DNA of 64,000 nt from positions 1,984,001-2,048,000 of the forward strand of contig NC_035793.1 in the NCBI RefSeq assembly GCF_001653235.2. The letters are read 5' to 3'. The notes below the pieces were generated by a model, which saw only the letters and a list, made by a program, of their open reading frames with translations, was not told the origin of the DNA and did no database searches. The translations under genes and the position numbers were made by a program. This stretch comes from Pochonia chlamydosporia 170 (taxonomy: Eukaryota; Ascomycota; Sordariomycetes; Hypocreales; Clavicipitaceae). Positions 1 through 12,632 of the stretch are shown here, in pieces; the first letter of the stretch is position 1; each line of letters starts with the position of its first letter.

Positions 1-1017
1 GGTGCCGGTGTCCTCTTCAATCTGTTCCAGCATACGCTCGTAAACCTTGAGAGGGTTGATTTCCAAATCTAGGTCTTTCAACTCAATGAGGCTGTTGATT
101 CGGTCAGCCAACACTGTTTTCAGGAAACTTTGTCCAGGGCCACGGCGGGTGTAAGTCGTCATCATCCGGGACACAGGGGTGTTGGCTCGAAGCAAGGAGG
201 AATAATCAGGCGTGTTGTCAAATTGATAGGTAAGGACAGACTGGCAACAAATGTTAGAATGGATCAGCTTGTCCGAGGAAGAAACTCGAAATACGAACCT
301 GAAACATGGTGAGCAGGAGGTGCTCTTCACGGCTTTCATACTGATTTCCGTAAATGGTGAACATGACTGTTTGCAGCAGGGAGTCTATTTCAGCCATTGA
401 CACCAATCTGCAGAGATGTGCAATGTGTCTAGGCTCAGACTGCAAAAGAAACAACAAGTTGCCGTATTTCTGCGTCTTATCATCATTGGGGAAGACACCT
501 TCCTGGACTTCAGTAGCATCTTCGAGATGACTGGCGACTTCGTTTTGCTGCAAAAATGGTTCTCGAGTCAGCAAATACACAAAGGCCATGACCGTAAAGA
601 CATTCTCGGATGAGAATACGAACCTCTTCAAGAGCCATGCGGTTTTGAATGAGCAGGGCAATTCTTGAATCTAAATATCGCACATCTTTTTCAAGAACAA
701 AGTTCTTCTTCGATTGCGAAGAAATTTTAGTCTTTAGATCCCGCAGTATTTTCTGAGCTACAATGACCATCAGCAACCGCATCAGCACCCATGTTAAGTA
801 CAAAGGAAAACCCACCTTTGGCAAGATCATCCTCGATTTGCATTTCGCCCTCATTTGCCGACATTGACATGTACAGCGCGGACATGGAGTACCGCTTGGA
901 CTGGCGCGCCGAGCGCGATCCATCGTAAGACGACATTGTGTTCTGACGCGACAAGGGTTGAAACGACGAAGAAGAAGCAGTTGAAGCTCTGGATGGCGTT
1001 TGAAGCATGGTAGGCAT
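1..1017 (-). CDS. Ras GTPase-activating protein, N-terminal part (partial at left edge)
   Basis: Likely a fungal Ras-GAP of the S. pombe Gap1/Sar1 type, which would switch off Ras at the plasma membrane. I read four exons on the minus strand: 1017-816, 757-624, 547-299 and 240-1. The introns (58, 76 and 58 nt) have GT and AG ends, and all phases fit. About 275 residues are visible. A Ser/Thr-rich N-terminus is followed by a conserved helical stretch (AQKILRDLK, then [19 protein letters not shown]). Next comes the start of the RasGAP-like region, with the motifs [18 protein letters not shown] and [17 protein letters not shown]. The catalytic arginine-finger region proper and the C-terminus lie beyond the edge. 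The start at 1017 ([10 protein letters not shown]) is preferred to the in-frame Met at 1047, whose extra residues are Cys/Pro-rich and look like leader. The family is recognised from remembered motifs; the exact orthologue is less certain. Confidence 0.8.
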
Positions 1018-2340
1018 GATGCGTGGTGCGGGGCAACAGCAGCGCACAAAGGAGATTGAGGAGCGAGGACAGTTGAGCCTCCAAACTCCTCAGGAATGTC
1101 GTGGCAGGCGGGAGAGCGCGGGTGCCAGGAAAGGCCCCTGATTATGATCTAAATGGTTGGCTCTAGTAGTTTGCGAATAGATCCAAGTGAGACTATGTGG
1201 AACACAACTGAGTCGAATATGTCGATGTGTAATTTTTTTTTCGACCAGGCACCATGAACCAACCGTATGCGACAATGGCGGCTCAGGTTGTTCGAAATTG
1301 TAGCAGCAGGAGCGCCGAATTGCAGCCTCATTCAACCAAGTTCCCAAATTGAATCGATGTCGCAGGGTGGCGTTAAAGGCAAAAGTAGGCCGCCGTGGAT
1401 GACGCCAATACGTTGCACAATCCAACCAAAGAACCAATTATTGGGGGCTTGCCGGTATTTAAGCTGCAAGTGTCTGCCGGCTGTTGTTTGTTAACCAAGT
1501 GTCAAGTCGGTGTTAACTATTGTGGTGAAAATGCAATACGGTTGTCGTTGAATCTTGTGGATCGAAGCGACCGACGCTGGCAACAAGATTGCGGCCACGA
1601 AGCAGGCGGTTGGTCGATAAAGTTTTCGAAATCTGGGTATCGACCGTTCCAAGTTCGTTGGTCGGCAAGCGGATCTGGATCCCAGGTTCAACCATAAATG
1701 ACAACCGTAAATATTAAATGTCCGGGGCGGCGAGTTGAACAGAACGGGTGCAGCCCGTGGAAATGGCCTTGACGGAGTGCGCGGCGTTCGAGAAGGATGC
1801 TGCGACGAGATTTTTCTGCTTTGAGCAGAAAACGTGGTGATGCGGTTTAGAAGAGGAGAGAAAGGCAACAGGCTGGTGGACCGGACGAGGGGCGTGTTGA
1901 AGAGACGGCCGAGGGTGAGACCAGGATGAATGAATGGATTGGGCCTAAAACGAGGGCCGGAGAGGAGCGAATGATGACGGACAAGCCAGGGGACAGGGAC
2001 AGACAAGGACAGGGCGAGGCAAGGCGAGACGATGCGTGCGAGGGCCCTCAAGCCTGAGGCCTTGGTAGGGGAGGGAGGAGGGGAGCCGCTTGAGGAGGGC
2101 AAGAGACTGACATGGGCCTGGATGACGGTTGAGTTGGAGGGGAACCAGACAGCATTGACTTGAGAGAGAAAGACTGGAGAGGGAGGGGGCCAAGGGCCGG
2201 GGACTTGGGCCGGACTCAACCACCAAACAGGACTCTCTGTGTAACCAGACCAAGACGCCAGGCAGTTCTGGAGCTGGTCCTAGGGGATTTGGGGGGGCAG
2301 GCAGGTCTGGAAAAGGCTGGAAAAGGGCACGAGTTGGCCA

Positions 2341-2360
2341 AGTCAGGTCAAGTCAGGTCA
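2341..2360 (+). repeat. Two perfect direct copies of a 10-bp unit
   Basis: The unit AGTCAGGTCA occurs twice back to back, followed by a partial GG. It lies in the intergenic region upstream of the RasGAP gene. It may be simple slippage or a paired binding site; nothing distinguishes these. Confidence 0.7.
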
Positions 2361-2504
2361 GGACAGCCCATCCAGGCCAGGGACAACATTGAAGTGGGAC
2401 AGGGGCACAACCAAGACGCTCCATTGTGGGTGGAGATGGACGAAGAAGGTGGAAAGAGACTGGAGTGGTTTGAGTGGATGGACATGGGCAAGGAGGAGGT
2501 GCAT

Positions 2505-2525
2505 GTGGTGGTGGTGGTGGTGGTG
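2505..2525 (+). repeat. (GTG)7 microsatellite
   Basis: Seven uninterrupted GTG units continue into GGTGGGTGG. This is a plain trinucleotide microsatellite in non-coding DNA, likely length-polymorphic. Confidence 0.85.
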
Positions 2526-5500
2526 GGTGGGTGCATGTGAGTGGGTGATGAGTCGTGAGCTATTATACGGCTTGTTGCTTGTCAGTGACGGTGGCAGGTG
2601 GGGGCCTGACGGCGCTGTTCTGTCAGTCCATGTCTGGTTCCAGTTGTACTTTAGTCAAGGAACGGCACTGGGAGTACCAAAACAAGCCGACCAGACTTTG
2701 CTACTTCAATTCTCCTTTTCTCAACGCTGGGAAATCAACAACAGAGGACCAAATGTCCACCTAATGCGCAGGACCAAAACCGTTACATAAACGGGCAGCA
2801 TTTTCCCATGAGAGGAACAGTCGTAGCCGACACGACTCGTCCCATGCCCACTGGCAACCACTGAGGTACAGACTATTATTACTCCACGACAAGTTTGCAA
2901 ACTACTGGATGTTTCAGATCACCCCAAACCACCAGACCAGACGTCTTGTTGGTTGCCCCTTGTTCGACTTGGAGCGCCAGCCAGTTACCACTCCGAACGC
3001 TGGACTGTGGCTCCGGATGGACCCTTTGTGGCTGATCGAGCTATCTGATCACGGCACAAGGCTCAAAAGACTCTCTACTCCGTACACCAGGCTGGAACAA
3101 GCTGCACTCTGATCTCTGATGGCACATCAACCTTGTTATCAGCCTCCGCAATGCCGTTTCTGCTCTGTGCTCCGCCAAAAGCGAGCAGAATCATGATGGT
3201 GATTAGACTCAACTGCTTCTATTGCAGGACTTGGACCCAAAGCGAAGCGACAACCAGGGCCGACGCCAGATGAGTAAATGAGATTGTGGAGAATGCTGGT
3301 TCGCGCAGAGTTGCATGTCCCACTTGATGGAGATTTAGACCAACTTTGGACATTCAACCAGCTTCACATCACCGAGAAGGTACTGGGATGGGCTGGCTAG
3401 GTTGTCGGAGCCGTCTGGTGATGGTCCTAACCCCCTTCGTACTTTAATTGTGCATACTGTACAACAATGCCACCATATCGACCTGTTTACCTCATTAGGT
3501 TTGGCATTCTGTGGTCTGGACTCTGCCCCCAGCCCAATCCATGTGCTAACACGAGATTCAATCCGTACTGCTATTTGCTACAGAGCCGTCAGTACTTATT
3601 GTGCGAGTGCTCTGAACAGAAACAAGGAGGGCAGATACAGTTTTGTACAGTAACAACAGCCACAAGAAATGGAATACTTTGAGCAGCCTAGCTTCATTGG
3701 CACGGCATACGTCTATCAATCTATTGAACCGCCTCTCGGCAACTCGCGTTTGCCGCCATCATTCAATCGAGGCATGTCGCGCGAGTTCTTACTCGATTAC
3801 AGACCGAGGACCATCCTTATCAATTCTTGTTCCCAGGGTCCTGCGCCAGACAATGCCTGTGTGGTCTGGTCGATTTTCCGCTGGCCCCCACGGCTGTTCC
3901 AGTGTGTCAGTCTGGAGGGGTGATCCTACGTCAATCCCCGTCTCCATCTGCCACAACCCAGTCGCTTCGTCTTGTTACCACTACAGCCGCATTTGTGATT
4001 CTTGAACGAGGTTTTGTCTTTTCTTTTTCTTGTTTTCCCCCTTTTGTGGCTTTCGGCCGGGTCAGTGTGTTGTTGATAGTCATTCTTCCACGTATTTCTG
4101 GCACAGCTTTCTTGCAGTCTGGTATTTGGGGTTAATTAAATAATCTGTGCAACCATGTCAAGCGCAAGCGGGGATGGTCAAGGCAGCTCAATTCAGTTCG
4201 CCGCTGGCCTAATTATGACTGAGTCCGCTCCTGCCTTGTTCAAGTCTCCTTCCTCCACCTCTGTCTGCCTCTTCATCTTCGCTGCCTCCAGACCCCCCGT
4301 CATCCTGGAGCCTGCCGAGTACAAAACAAAGAACATGGACATGGAGCTTTTGACCTACCAAGCTCTGATACCATCACTCCGCCACACAGTCAAATTCTTG
4401 TCTTGCAAAATCTGGTGGTTCCGACTGCCAGGGACAATGTCGGATGTCTCAGCTGTTGTGGTCTGGACCAGGGGCGTCCATCCAACCCCATGACGACATT
4501 AGTTCAAATTACCCAGGTACGTACTCCGTACAACACAATATGTCTTTGCTAGGTCCGACCACCAACCGCCTTCCATCTGCTTGTTTCTGCCATGACACAT
4601 CAATCATCCGGAATACCTGGGTAGGCGAGCACTTGGCACTACAGGGTGCCAACTGTGCTGCGTGTGTTGTCTCATCCATTACCCCCCAGGTGACAGCACG
4701 CAGACTGCATCACAGCTTGTCACAAGGATAGTGAAGAGCTTATCCAGTGGTCCCTGGTGCAGATATAGATGGTCAACCCCAGGTTCACGAAAATCTCCCA
4801 CGAGATAATCTGATTCGATCCGGCAGAGCTGATTCATGTTGCACTCTGCCAGAAGCTGCACCAATCGGTAAATATCCGAATGACCGATCCCAAGTACGAG
4901 AATGGGGCAAGAGGGTTCCTGGCAGGACCTCTGGTGGTTACCCATGCTCTGTACTCCATGGCAAATTTCAAAGTTCGGCTTCGGGATGTCGTATTCCCTC
5001 AACTTGTTTCAGGTGTTTAACTTCCACCAACAACCCAAGTTGTTTGCATACACACATACCGTGGCGCAGGGTCTCCAAGGGCGGGACACACACGACCCAT
5101 ACGCCAGTAGGCTTTGTGTTTTGATCAACCACCTCAGTGAAGGGAATAAAGTCTCCAGCACAGGTCGGAACTACAGTATTGAATTGCCGTACCCCTACGG
5201 AGTACTATCAAAAGATTGCTACATATGTATATCATTCATATGTACTTCGTATGAAGGTGTGCCTTTGGCGTTAGAACCCATGCCTGCAAAGGTTTGCATC
5301 ATCTCAGGTCATCACATCGCAATTGCACGAACTCATTGCATGCTCACGTCGTTGCAGCATCAGCCGCATATCTTGCATACTCTGCACAAATACGGAGTAT
5401 CACGCCTCGATTTGCAGAGAATAAAAGCAGCCACCATAGCACGGTTGCCAATGCTCGGTCACGTTTACTCTCCCTTCATCCACAACATAAAAGCAACGAT

Positions 5501-7625
5501 TTGTTGAATCTGTTTACAGCTGTCTCGATATTAATCGAACTAGCCTGCTCGGGACTCCCCAACCATATGGCACAAACGTGATAGCACATGTTTTGTCAGT
5601 CAGATACTGACAGTTATGCCGCTCTGCTTGATGGCAGATTACTTCGTTCTCATGTTAGTGCAGCCGGTGCGTATATTGTACCATTGCATTTGTCACATTA
5701 CACAAATTGCAGTTCATATCAATACGGCCGGATGATTTCGATCAACTTGGAACAAGAAGAACAAGCGTTCACATCCTATTTCTCTCCGAACCATGCCGCT
5801 GTTGTTGTCGTGATAACAAGGTGGTACCCAAGCTGGAAAACGTGTCTCACTTTTTTTCAAGCCCTTATTTTCACTCTGGAGTATCCCTGCTCTGGTCCTG
5901 GCATAACTTGATCTGCCGGTAACTAAAAATAAGGCAACAGGATAGCTGCATATTACATCTCACTATTCAACCTGTCGTTTCATGCATGATCTTCCTACTC
6001 AATATCAGCTCTCTCAGCTCTCGCTTACAGAAGCGTTGCAAAGCTTGGATAAGCCGCCTACAAAAGCCCCCTGCAGCCAACACTTGGAGAATGAGAACGA
6101 CCAACATAAGATGTCCCTTCTGTTCCGGTGAGCGGGCGCCAATGTTGACCGAATTGAGTTATTCTTGGGCGACATGGGCTGGGTGTCCCCATATCACATG
6201 GTTCATGTGGTAGGGTGTTTTCTCCCTGACATGACAGAATGCTCACGCTGTGTCAGGTTGTGTGACGACCCGGGAATAAATGCCGTACATTTGGGACCCT
6301 AGCCCAGTAAGCAGCATGACTCAGTCAGACCCAAACAAGTGCTTCCGTGGCTGTGTTTTCTATATTGATTGTTCTTTTACGGATGCCGCGATCTCCTATC
6401 CTCTACATGAAGCAGTGGCTACCATGACGTCCGTTGTCTACAGCCCTCAAAAGCCAGGCATCCAATCCACTACAATTCGTTGAGCTGAACAGCCGGCTGA
6501 TCACTGCATATTGAGCAAAGAAGTTTAGGTAGTACGATGCAAGGATCCAGGGTCCATGGATCAGGTCAAATCGTGATGGCATCCCAACAAAAGCCTTACC
6601 AGTCACTTGGAGCATGAGTCCGTGCTCCATACTCGGGACATTTCGCACCCAGCGATCTCGACCACGTCCGAGGTAAAAGCGAATGATACCAGGTGACATG
6701 TATCATGGGCACCGCAAGAGTAACCGTCTCTACTCTGTCACTGGCTGGAATCAGAAGCTTGCTTGTGCAACACACAGGACAGTTACACCACAGTGACCAC
6801 ATAACTTCCACCGGACCTTATAGGTTATTGTCGGCTCTCGTTGGATTCTTTACTTTCGCTGTTTTTCCTAGTTGATGTTGCATCTTGAAGGCATTCAGTT
6901 AACGGAGCATAAGAGCGACAATCTTGCCGGCATACACATAGACTTGGAAGTGATTGTGCTACACGCCAAGACAAATAGGGGCCAACAATGGCCTACAGTT
7001 TTGATGTAATTTTTAACTGTATGTGCGTATCTACTTGATCCACCGTACAGCATGGCGACAAGTGATTCCCAATAGTTATCAACTTGAACGTGAAATTGAT
7101 GAAAATAGTCTTCATCTTCGAGTACACATGTTGGATGAAGTCCCGTATAGTTGTAGGAGAAGGTTTCTTAGTTTGTACTTGTCGGTGCATTCTTGGAGAA
7201 ATCTGCCTGGGTATATATAATTTCCAGGTAGATTTCTTAGAGGTTTCCGAGTCCACGACAGATTGATCTGTAATTGACATAACACAATGCCGCGGCGTGA
7301 TATGGAATAACTACTCCCGTCATTGAATGCCCAAGTACTTTTTCAGGCAGTCATAGCCATAAGAAAATCTTACTTGATAGGGAAAATCACAATTCTGGCT
7401 TTGTAATCTCGTTTAGACAAACACAGCATCGCAGACTCGCTGCTTGTTGAGCCAAAGAGTGGGGCCAATCGTCAATCAAACGCCGCCAACGATGCAAGCT
7501 CAAGCTCCAAGCTTCCAACCTCGTCCCATCAACAGCTTCCGCCCTCCTACGCCAACCACCTCAGTGTATCAATTGGTCTCTCATCGAGGCACTGTACCAC
7601 TCTTTATAAGAACCAGCAAAACAGC

Positions 7626-8394
7626 ATGGCTTTCCGAGCTTCACTCCGGCGCGTGGCGCTCGCCCGCCCCTCCCCTATGATGCGGAACTTCCACACCACA
7701 CCTCGTGCCTTTGTCAAGGCAGGTGATGAACTGCCCGACTTTGACGGCCTCTTTGAAAACACCCCCGGCCACAAGGTCAATCTGGCTGAGGAGTTCAAGT
7801 CATCGAACGGGTACATTGTTGGTGTTCCCGGAGCATTCACCGGTACTTGTTCCAGCCTGCATGTTCCTTCGTACATCAATCACCCTGGTTTGAAGAAGGC
7901 AGGACAAGTGTTTGTTGTATCTGTCAACGACCCATTCGTGTAAGTTGACCTTGGATGTTACTTTTGTTCAAATACATCTTAGTACTTCACTGGGGCTGAG
8001 CTAATTGGGTTGGGAATCAGGATGAAGGCTTGGGCTGAACAGCTCGATCCCGCAGGGGAGACTGGGGTAAGTACACGACTTGTTGTTACCAGTGATATTA
8101 TTCTATGCCTGGTTACTGACTGTTCTTAGATTCGCTTCCTTGCCGATCCCTCAGCGGGGTTTACCAAGGCTCTTGACATTGGGTTCGATGGAACGGCTGT
8201 CTTTGGGGGTATCCGCAGCAAGCGTTATGCTTTGAAAATTGAGGATGGCAAGGTGACCAAGACGTTTATTGAGCCGGATGGTACCGGTGCCGATGGTATG
8301 TATTGCTTGCTGGCTTGAGTTTGGGTTTCTGATGGCGGTATGGGCTGAGCTGACTTTTGTTGTAGTTTCTATGGCTGAAAAGGTCCTTGGCTAA
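7626..8394 (+). CDS. Mitochondrial peroxiredoxin (Prx5-like, 1-Cys)
   Basis: Thiol peroxidase of the redoxin/Prx5 family, reducing H2O2 and alkyl hydroperoxides. Exons are 7626-7939, 8021-8066, 8130-8295 and 8366-8394, giving 184 residues. All introns are GT-AG (80, 63 and 70 nt). Residues 1 to about 28 (MAFRASLRRVALARPSPMMR, then NFHTT) are Arg/Ala/Ser-rich without acidic residues, like a mitochondrial presequence. The active site PGAFTGTC places the peroxidatic cysteine at residue 75. The following conserved stretch FLADPSAGFTKALDIGFDG and the FGGIRSKRYAL motif are present. The predicted protein has no second cysteine, so there is no obvious intramolecular resolving Cys and a 1-Cys mechanism is inferred. 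The TTTATAAG just upstream of the ATG may be part of the core promoter. Confidence 0.92.
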
Positions 8395-9754
8395 GATGGG
8401 CCGGTGTGTATTTGTAGGGGGATGGAGGGTTGGTTGGGTATTACTTGGGTGGGATTGAGAATAGGTGGTTGTATTTTTTAAATGCAGGGTCTTTGATAAT
8501 CTTCACACCCGGGTGTCACCTGTCTTGGCATATTTATTGTAGATAGAGCTTGTCTGGAGAATATTTGTCGCTTTCAATTATGATGAGTATTGTCGTTCAG
8601 GGTAGCCCAATCCAACCTATTGTTACCTCTACATTGCCTCTGTCATGACGACACATGCGGTGACAGCGGTCTGGTTAGTTTACAGGGCTAGCATACTCAC
8701 ACAGCACATGGTCCTCATGTTACAATACGCCGTCGGGTACCTAGGTAGTTAGTGGACTTCTGTGTCAATCGTCGGTAACTTGAATCTTGATGTGAGGTCG
8801 TTGTGTCTCAAGTCCAGCCAAGCTGGCCGGGTCTGCCTGCTTCTTCCAGAAATGTCCCAGCCTGGTGAAGTGTGACGGCCATTGCCGTTCTGCCAGACGC
8901 TAAAGATTCCACAGTTGCCTTGCATGAGTCAGCTGGCCACAATGAGTCCCCGAGGATCATCCGCCACCAACCAGCTGGAATCAGAGCCAACATGAAGTGG
9001 CAAGTCGACTGGAGCTGGCTAGACCAGACCCGACCCGACCACCCGCCAGCCACTCAGAAGCCTGCCCCTCCTTGCTACCAGGCTGCCAGAACTGCCTGGC
9101 CGCTGTTCCCGGCTGGGCCTTGCCATGTCACCACACAAGCAGAGTGCATGCACCTGTTGACCAAATGAACCACTTGACATGCAGAGTCATGGGTTAGGCC
9201 TCTTCGTCTCTTGATCACCTTGACATTCAACTCCCCAAACTTAGAACTCTTCCGACTTCGCCTTCCCTGCCGCATCTTATCCTACCAATTTACCCCGAGT
9301 TGAGTTTTACGCCGCCGCAGGTTCCTCTAGTTCATCCCACAATATAACTACTGCCCGTGGTGGTTGTGCCTTTTTTAAATCCGCTCCAACGTCCGTTTTC
9401 GGGTCAGTCATATCATCATCACTTTACCACGCCTACACCACCACACCACACCCTGACCGTCTCCCGCCCAAGACACGTCCGCCCCTCCAACTCCACGAAT
9501 AGAGGCTGGGTTGCCACAAATAAAACCACCTTGCTTCGTCTCTACTCGTCGACATCCCTTCATCGACGAGTGTCATCCCTTCGTTCACCCATCGAACCGC
9601 CAAGATTCCTCCAACTACGAGGAAACGAAAGGCTGCTGAGGCGACGGCTTCTTCCCAAGATAGAGACGTTTCACCCCTAAAGAGACTCGTCGCCTCAGCA
9701 GCTCCTGCAGCTCCTGCCGCCCCGCCAACTCCAGTCACCACAACCAGCGTCGGC
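8395..9754. other. Intergenic: peroxiredoxin 3' flank and RBR ligase promoter
   Basis: No gene is seen. One copy of GACCAGAC lies at 9022-9029. From 9524 to the chosen start of the next gene the frame is open and in phase with it, and it reads as Lys/Arg- and Ala/Pro-rich. It has no ATG, so it is kept as leader here. Confidence 0.6.
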
Positions 9755-11524
9755 ATGGATTCCGACGAAGAGTACATGTCAGGCTTGTCTACTGACGCCG
9801 AGGACATGCAAGAATACAGCGGCGATGAGATGTCTGCCGGTGAAGGTACGTTGGCGTCCCCTTGTTCTGTTAAACCACTGCAGTGAGCCACAGGAATGGC
9901 TTTAGTGTGGGTTGCATGAATTGGATCTGAGCTTCAGGCTTACAAATCATACTTTGCTAGATTTAGACTTCGAAGACGATTTCGATGAGCCCGATCCAGA
10001 TTTTGGCCTATCGACCAAGGACATCGGCAAGACCAAGCAGCCTGCTCATGTCGTCTCGTTCAAAGTCCACCAGCCCTCCGACATTCAACACCAACAAGAT
10101 GACATGATCAACGAAGTGAATATGATTCTGGACATGCGCAAGGAAGACGCGGCTATTATGCTGCGCCACTTTCGATGGAATAAAGAACGTTTACTCGAAG
10201 ATTACATGGACCGCCCCGAAAAGGTTCTAGAAGCTGCCGGCTTAAGTAGCAATACTTCTGCCTTACCAAAGCTAGAGGCAGTCCCTGGATTTGTGTGTGA
10301 CATTTGCTGTGAGGATGAAGACGGCCTGCAAACCTTTGCTATGAAGTGTGGTCATCGGTACTGTGTGGACTGTTATCGACACTATTTGACCCAGAAGGTC
10401 AAAGGGGAGGGCGAGGCTGCTAGAATCCAGTGCCCTGCCGATGGATGCGGCCGCATTCTCGACTCCCGATCTCTGGACTTGCTTGTCACGTCCGACCTAA
10501 CCGGCCGATACCACGAGCTACTGAACCGGACCTACGTCGAGGACAAGGATATGTTCAAATGGTGTCCGGCTCCCGATTGCCCGAATGTCATTGAGTGTGG
10601 CATCAAGAAGAAAGACTTGGATAAGATTGTCCCGTCTGTGGAGTGTATTTGCGGCTACAGATTCTGCTTTGGCTGCCCAAATGCTGATCACCAGCCTGCA
10701 CCTTGCGCTCTGGTGAAGAAGTGGCTCAAAAAGTGTGCCGACGACTCGGAAACTGCCAACTGGATTTCAGCAAACACTAAGGAGTGTCCCAAGTGCAGTT
10801 CGACTATTGAGAAGAATGGTGGATGTAATCATATGACTTGTAGGAAATGCAAGTATGAATTTTGTTGGATGTGTATGGGTCTGTGGTCGGAACATGGCAC
10901 CAGCTGGTACAATTGCAACAGGTATGAAGAAAAGAGCGGCTCTGAGGCTCGAGATGCGCAAGCGAAGTCTCGCACATCATTGGAGCGGTACTTGCATTAT
11001 TACAACCGCTATGCCAACCACGAACAGTCTGCCAGATTGGACAAGGACATCGCCCAGAAGACCGAGAAGAAGATGATCCAGCTGCAAACGACGTCTGGCA
11101 TGTCGTGGATCGAGGTCCAGTACCTCAATTCTGCCTCACAGGCTCTGCAAACCTGCCGACAGACGCTTAAGTGGACTTATGCGTTTGCCTTCTACCTTGC
11201 GAGAAACAACCTGACGGAAATTTTTGAGGACAATCAAAAGGATTTGGAAATGGCAGTGGAGAATTTATCTGAGATGTTTGAGAAGCCAATTAATGAATTG
11301 TCTGATCCAAAGCTCAAAGTTGATATCATGGACAAAACATCATACTGCAACAAGCGGCGCGTTATTCTACTCGAAGACACTGCTGAGAATCTGGCAAATG
11401 GTGAGTACTCCCTGATCATTGATGCAAAATCACCTTACAGTCCACATTTTACTGACATCATCCAGCAAAATGGACCTTCAACTCAGACATTATCAGTAAC
11501 TCTGCCGCACCTCCTCGCCGCTAG
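9755..11524 (+). CDS. Ariadne-type RBR E3 ubiquitin ligase
   Basis: RING-between-RING ubiquitin ligase. It accepts ubiquitin from an E2 on a RING2 cysteine and passes it to substrate. Exons are 9755-9845, 9961-11400 and 11466-11524, giving 529 residues, close to ariadne-1 length. The N-terminus is acidic (MDSDEEYMSG, then a DFEDDFDEPDPDFG block). A UBA-like segment follows at about 75-130. RING1 starts with CDICCEDEDG at residue 143, then comes the IBR (ECICGYRFCFGC and neighbours). RING2 reads CPKCSSTIEKNGGCNHMTC, and its catalytic cysteine (Cys319) is in the conserved GGCNHM. A helical ariadne domain fills the C-terminus. The final 65-nt intron is needed: read-through gives an implausible tail, while splicing restores a WTFN-type ending. 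Upstream sequence is open in frame back to 9524 but has no ATG. Confidence 0.9.
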
Positions 11525-12632
11525 GGACCCAGGATTTGGACCCATCCGTCCCTGTCTTCTTTGACTCCCAGCCAGGGCGGACTGGCTCACACAGGCTACA
11601 CTGGCGTGATTAACCCATACACTGGCAGGCCGAAAACATACACTCCCCGAATTCATCCATGCCATGATCAAGGGATCTCTACTAACCTATAACAATTTGT
11701 ACTTGGCTCTGGGATTGCGGTAGTGAGTTGAGTCTCTCTACACGCAGAAGATTCAATGCCTTGACGATTTATGACTTGAAGAGCACCGCATGCAAACAAG
11801 GAAGTGGCGCACATACACTACACTTCATCACTTTTACTTACAATACATGTCGTTCTCACACCACCTTAACTTTTTTCCATTCAAGACTACATGTTTTACT
11901 CTCGCCCTGGAATAGGCGTTGTCGGAAATTTTGGTACTTTGGGTGTTTGGCCACTGCTTTGTTTTCGTTGTTTTATGAGAGGACATTCATACAGGAAGTA
12001 GGTGGGCATGTCCCATGAAAGACGACGGTGGTTATGATGCATTTGTAAGCGCTTGTTGTTTGGCTGCATATGGTAGATACAGCAAAATACGAACTTTCTG
12101 CTTATTTCGTGCTTACATTTTCGTGTTTAATCTGGACATGTTCTAAGACAAGTTTGCGTCAGCAGGATGTCGCGATTGGGCTCAAGTTGGCCGTGTCAAA
12201 CTTGATGTACATGTTCATGGGACCGTGGTTGGTCTCACGTTGCTCCCTCATCATATCAACACAGACGGCGGCCAATATTAGCACAATGTAAGCGAAATGG
12301 CAAAAATAAACCTGAATTTCTCAAACTCTACGCCGAGCTCATTATGACTAGTCCACAATTCTGTTGTAACCTTTCTTTCTCATGCCAGGTATTTCTATTC
12401 AGACCATACGCCGTCATCCTGTCCACAAGTTAAACCGACAATTTCTCAGTAGCAATGCCAAACGCCGACCCGTACTCCTAACATGCTCCAGCTCTCCAGC
12501 TCTCCTACTCAATGCTCAACGCGACAAAATCAAAACCAACGTCCAGAAAGGTTGACACACGCTGAATGTATATACATGAACAAAAACGTAAAAACGTAGC
12601 CAGTACACTAGGCATCAAGGGGGGCTGACGCC
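11525..12632. other. Convergent 3' flanks of RBR ligase and exo1
   Basis: About 1.1 kb, AT-rich, lying between the 3' ends of two convergent genes. Only short unconvincing open frames are present. It probably holds both 3' UTRs and polyadenylation sites; no other feature is seen. Confidence 0.6.

Larger units (their letters stand above)
1018..7625. other. Gene-free stretch between divergent RasGAP and peroxiredoxin
   Basis: This is 6.6 kb without a gene I can support. The only long open frame (1491-2219, minus) is Pro/Ser-rich and lies in a CT-rich strand just upstream of the RasGAP gene, so it reads as leader or promoter DNA. The stretch holds a direct 10-bp duplication, a (GTG)n microsatellite, three copies of the 8-mer GACCAGAC (one reversed) and several TACTCCGTAC-like words. 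It is unusually long for a compact fungal genome. Confidence 0.6.

Noticed and set aside
1491..2219. 242-codon open frame on the minus strand
   Set aside because: Pro/Ser/Leu-rich from a CT-rich strand, with no domain, no splice-supported partner and no codon bias. It lies just upstream of the RasGAP start and reads as promoter or leader.
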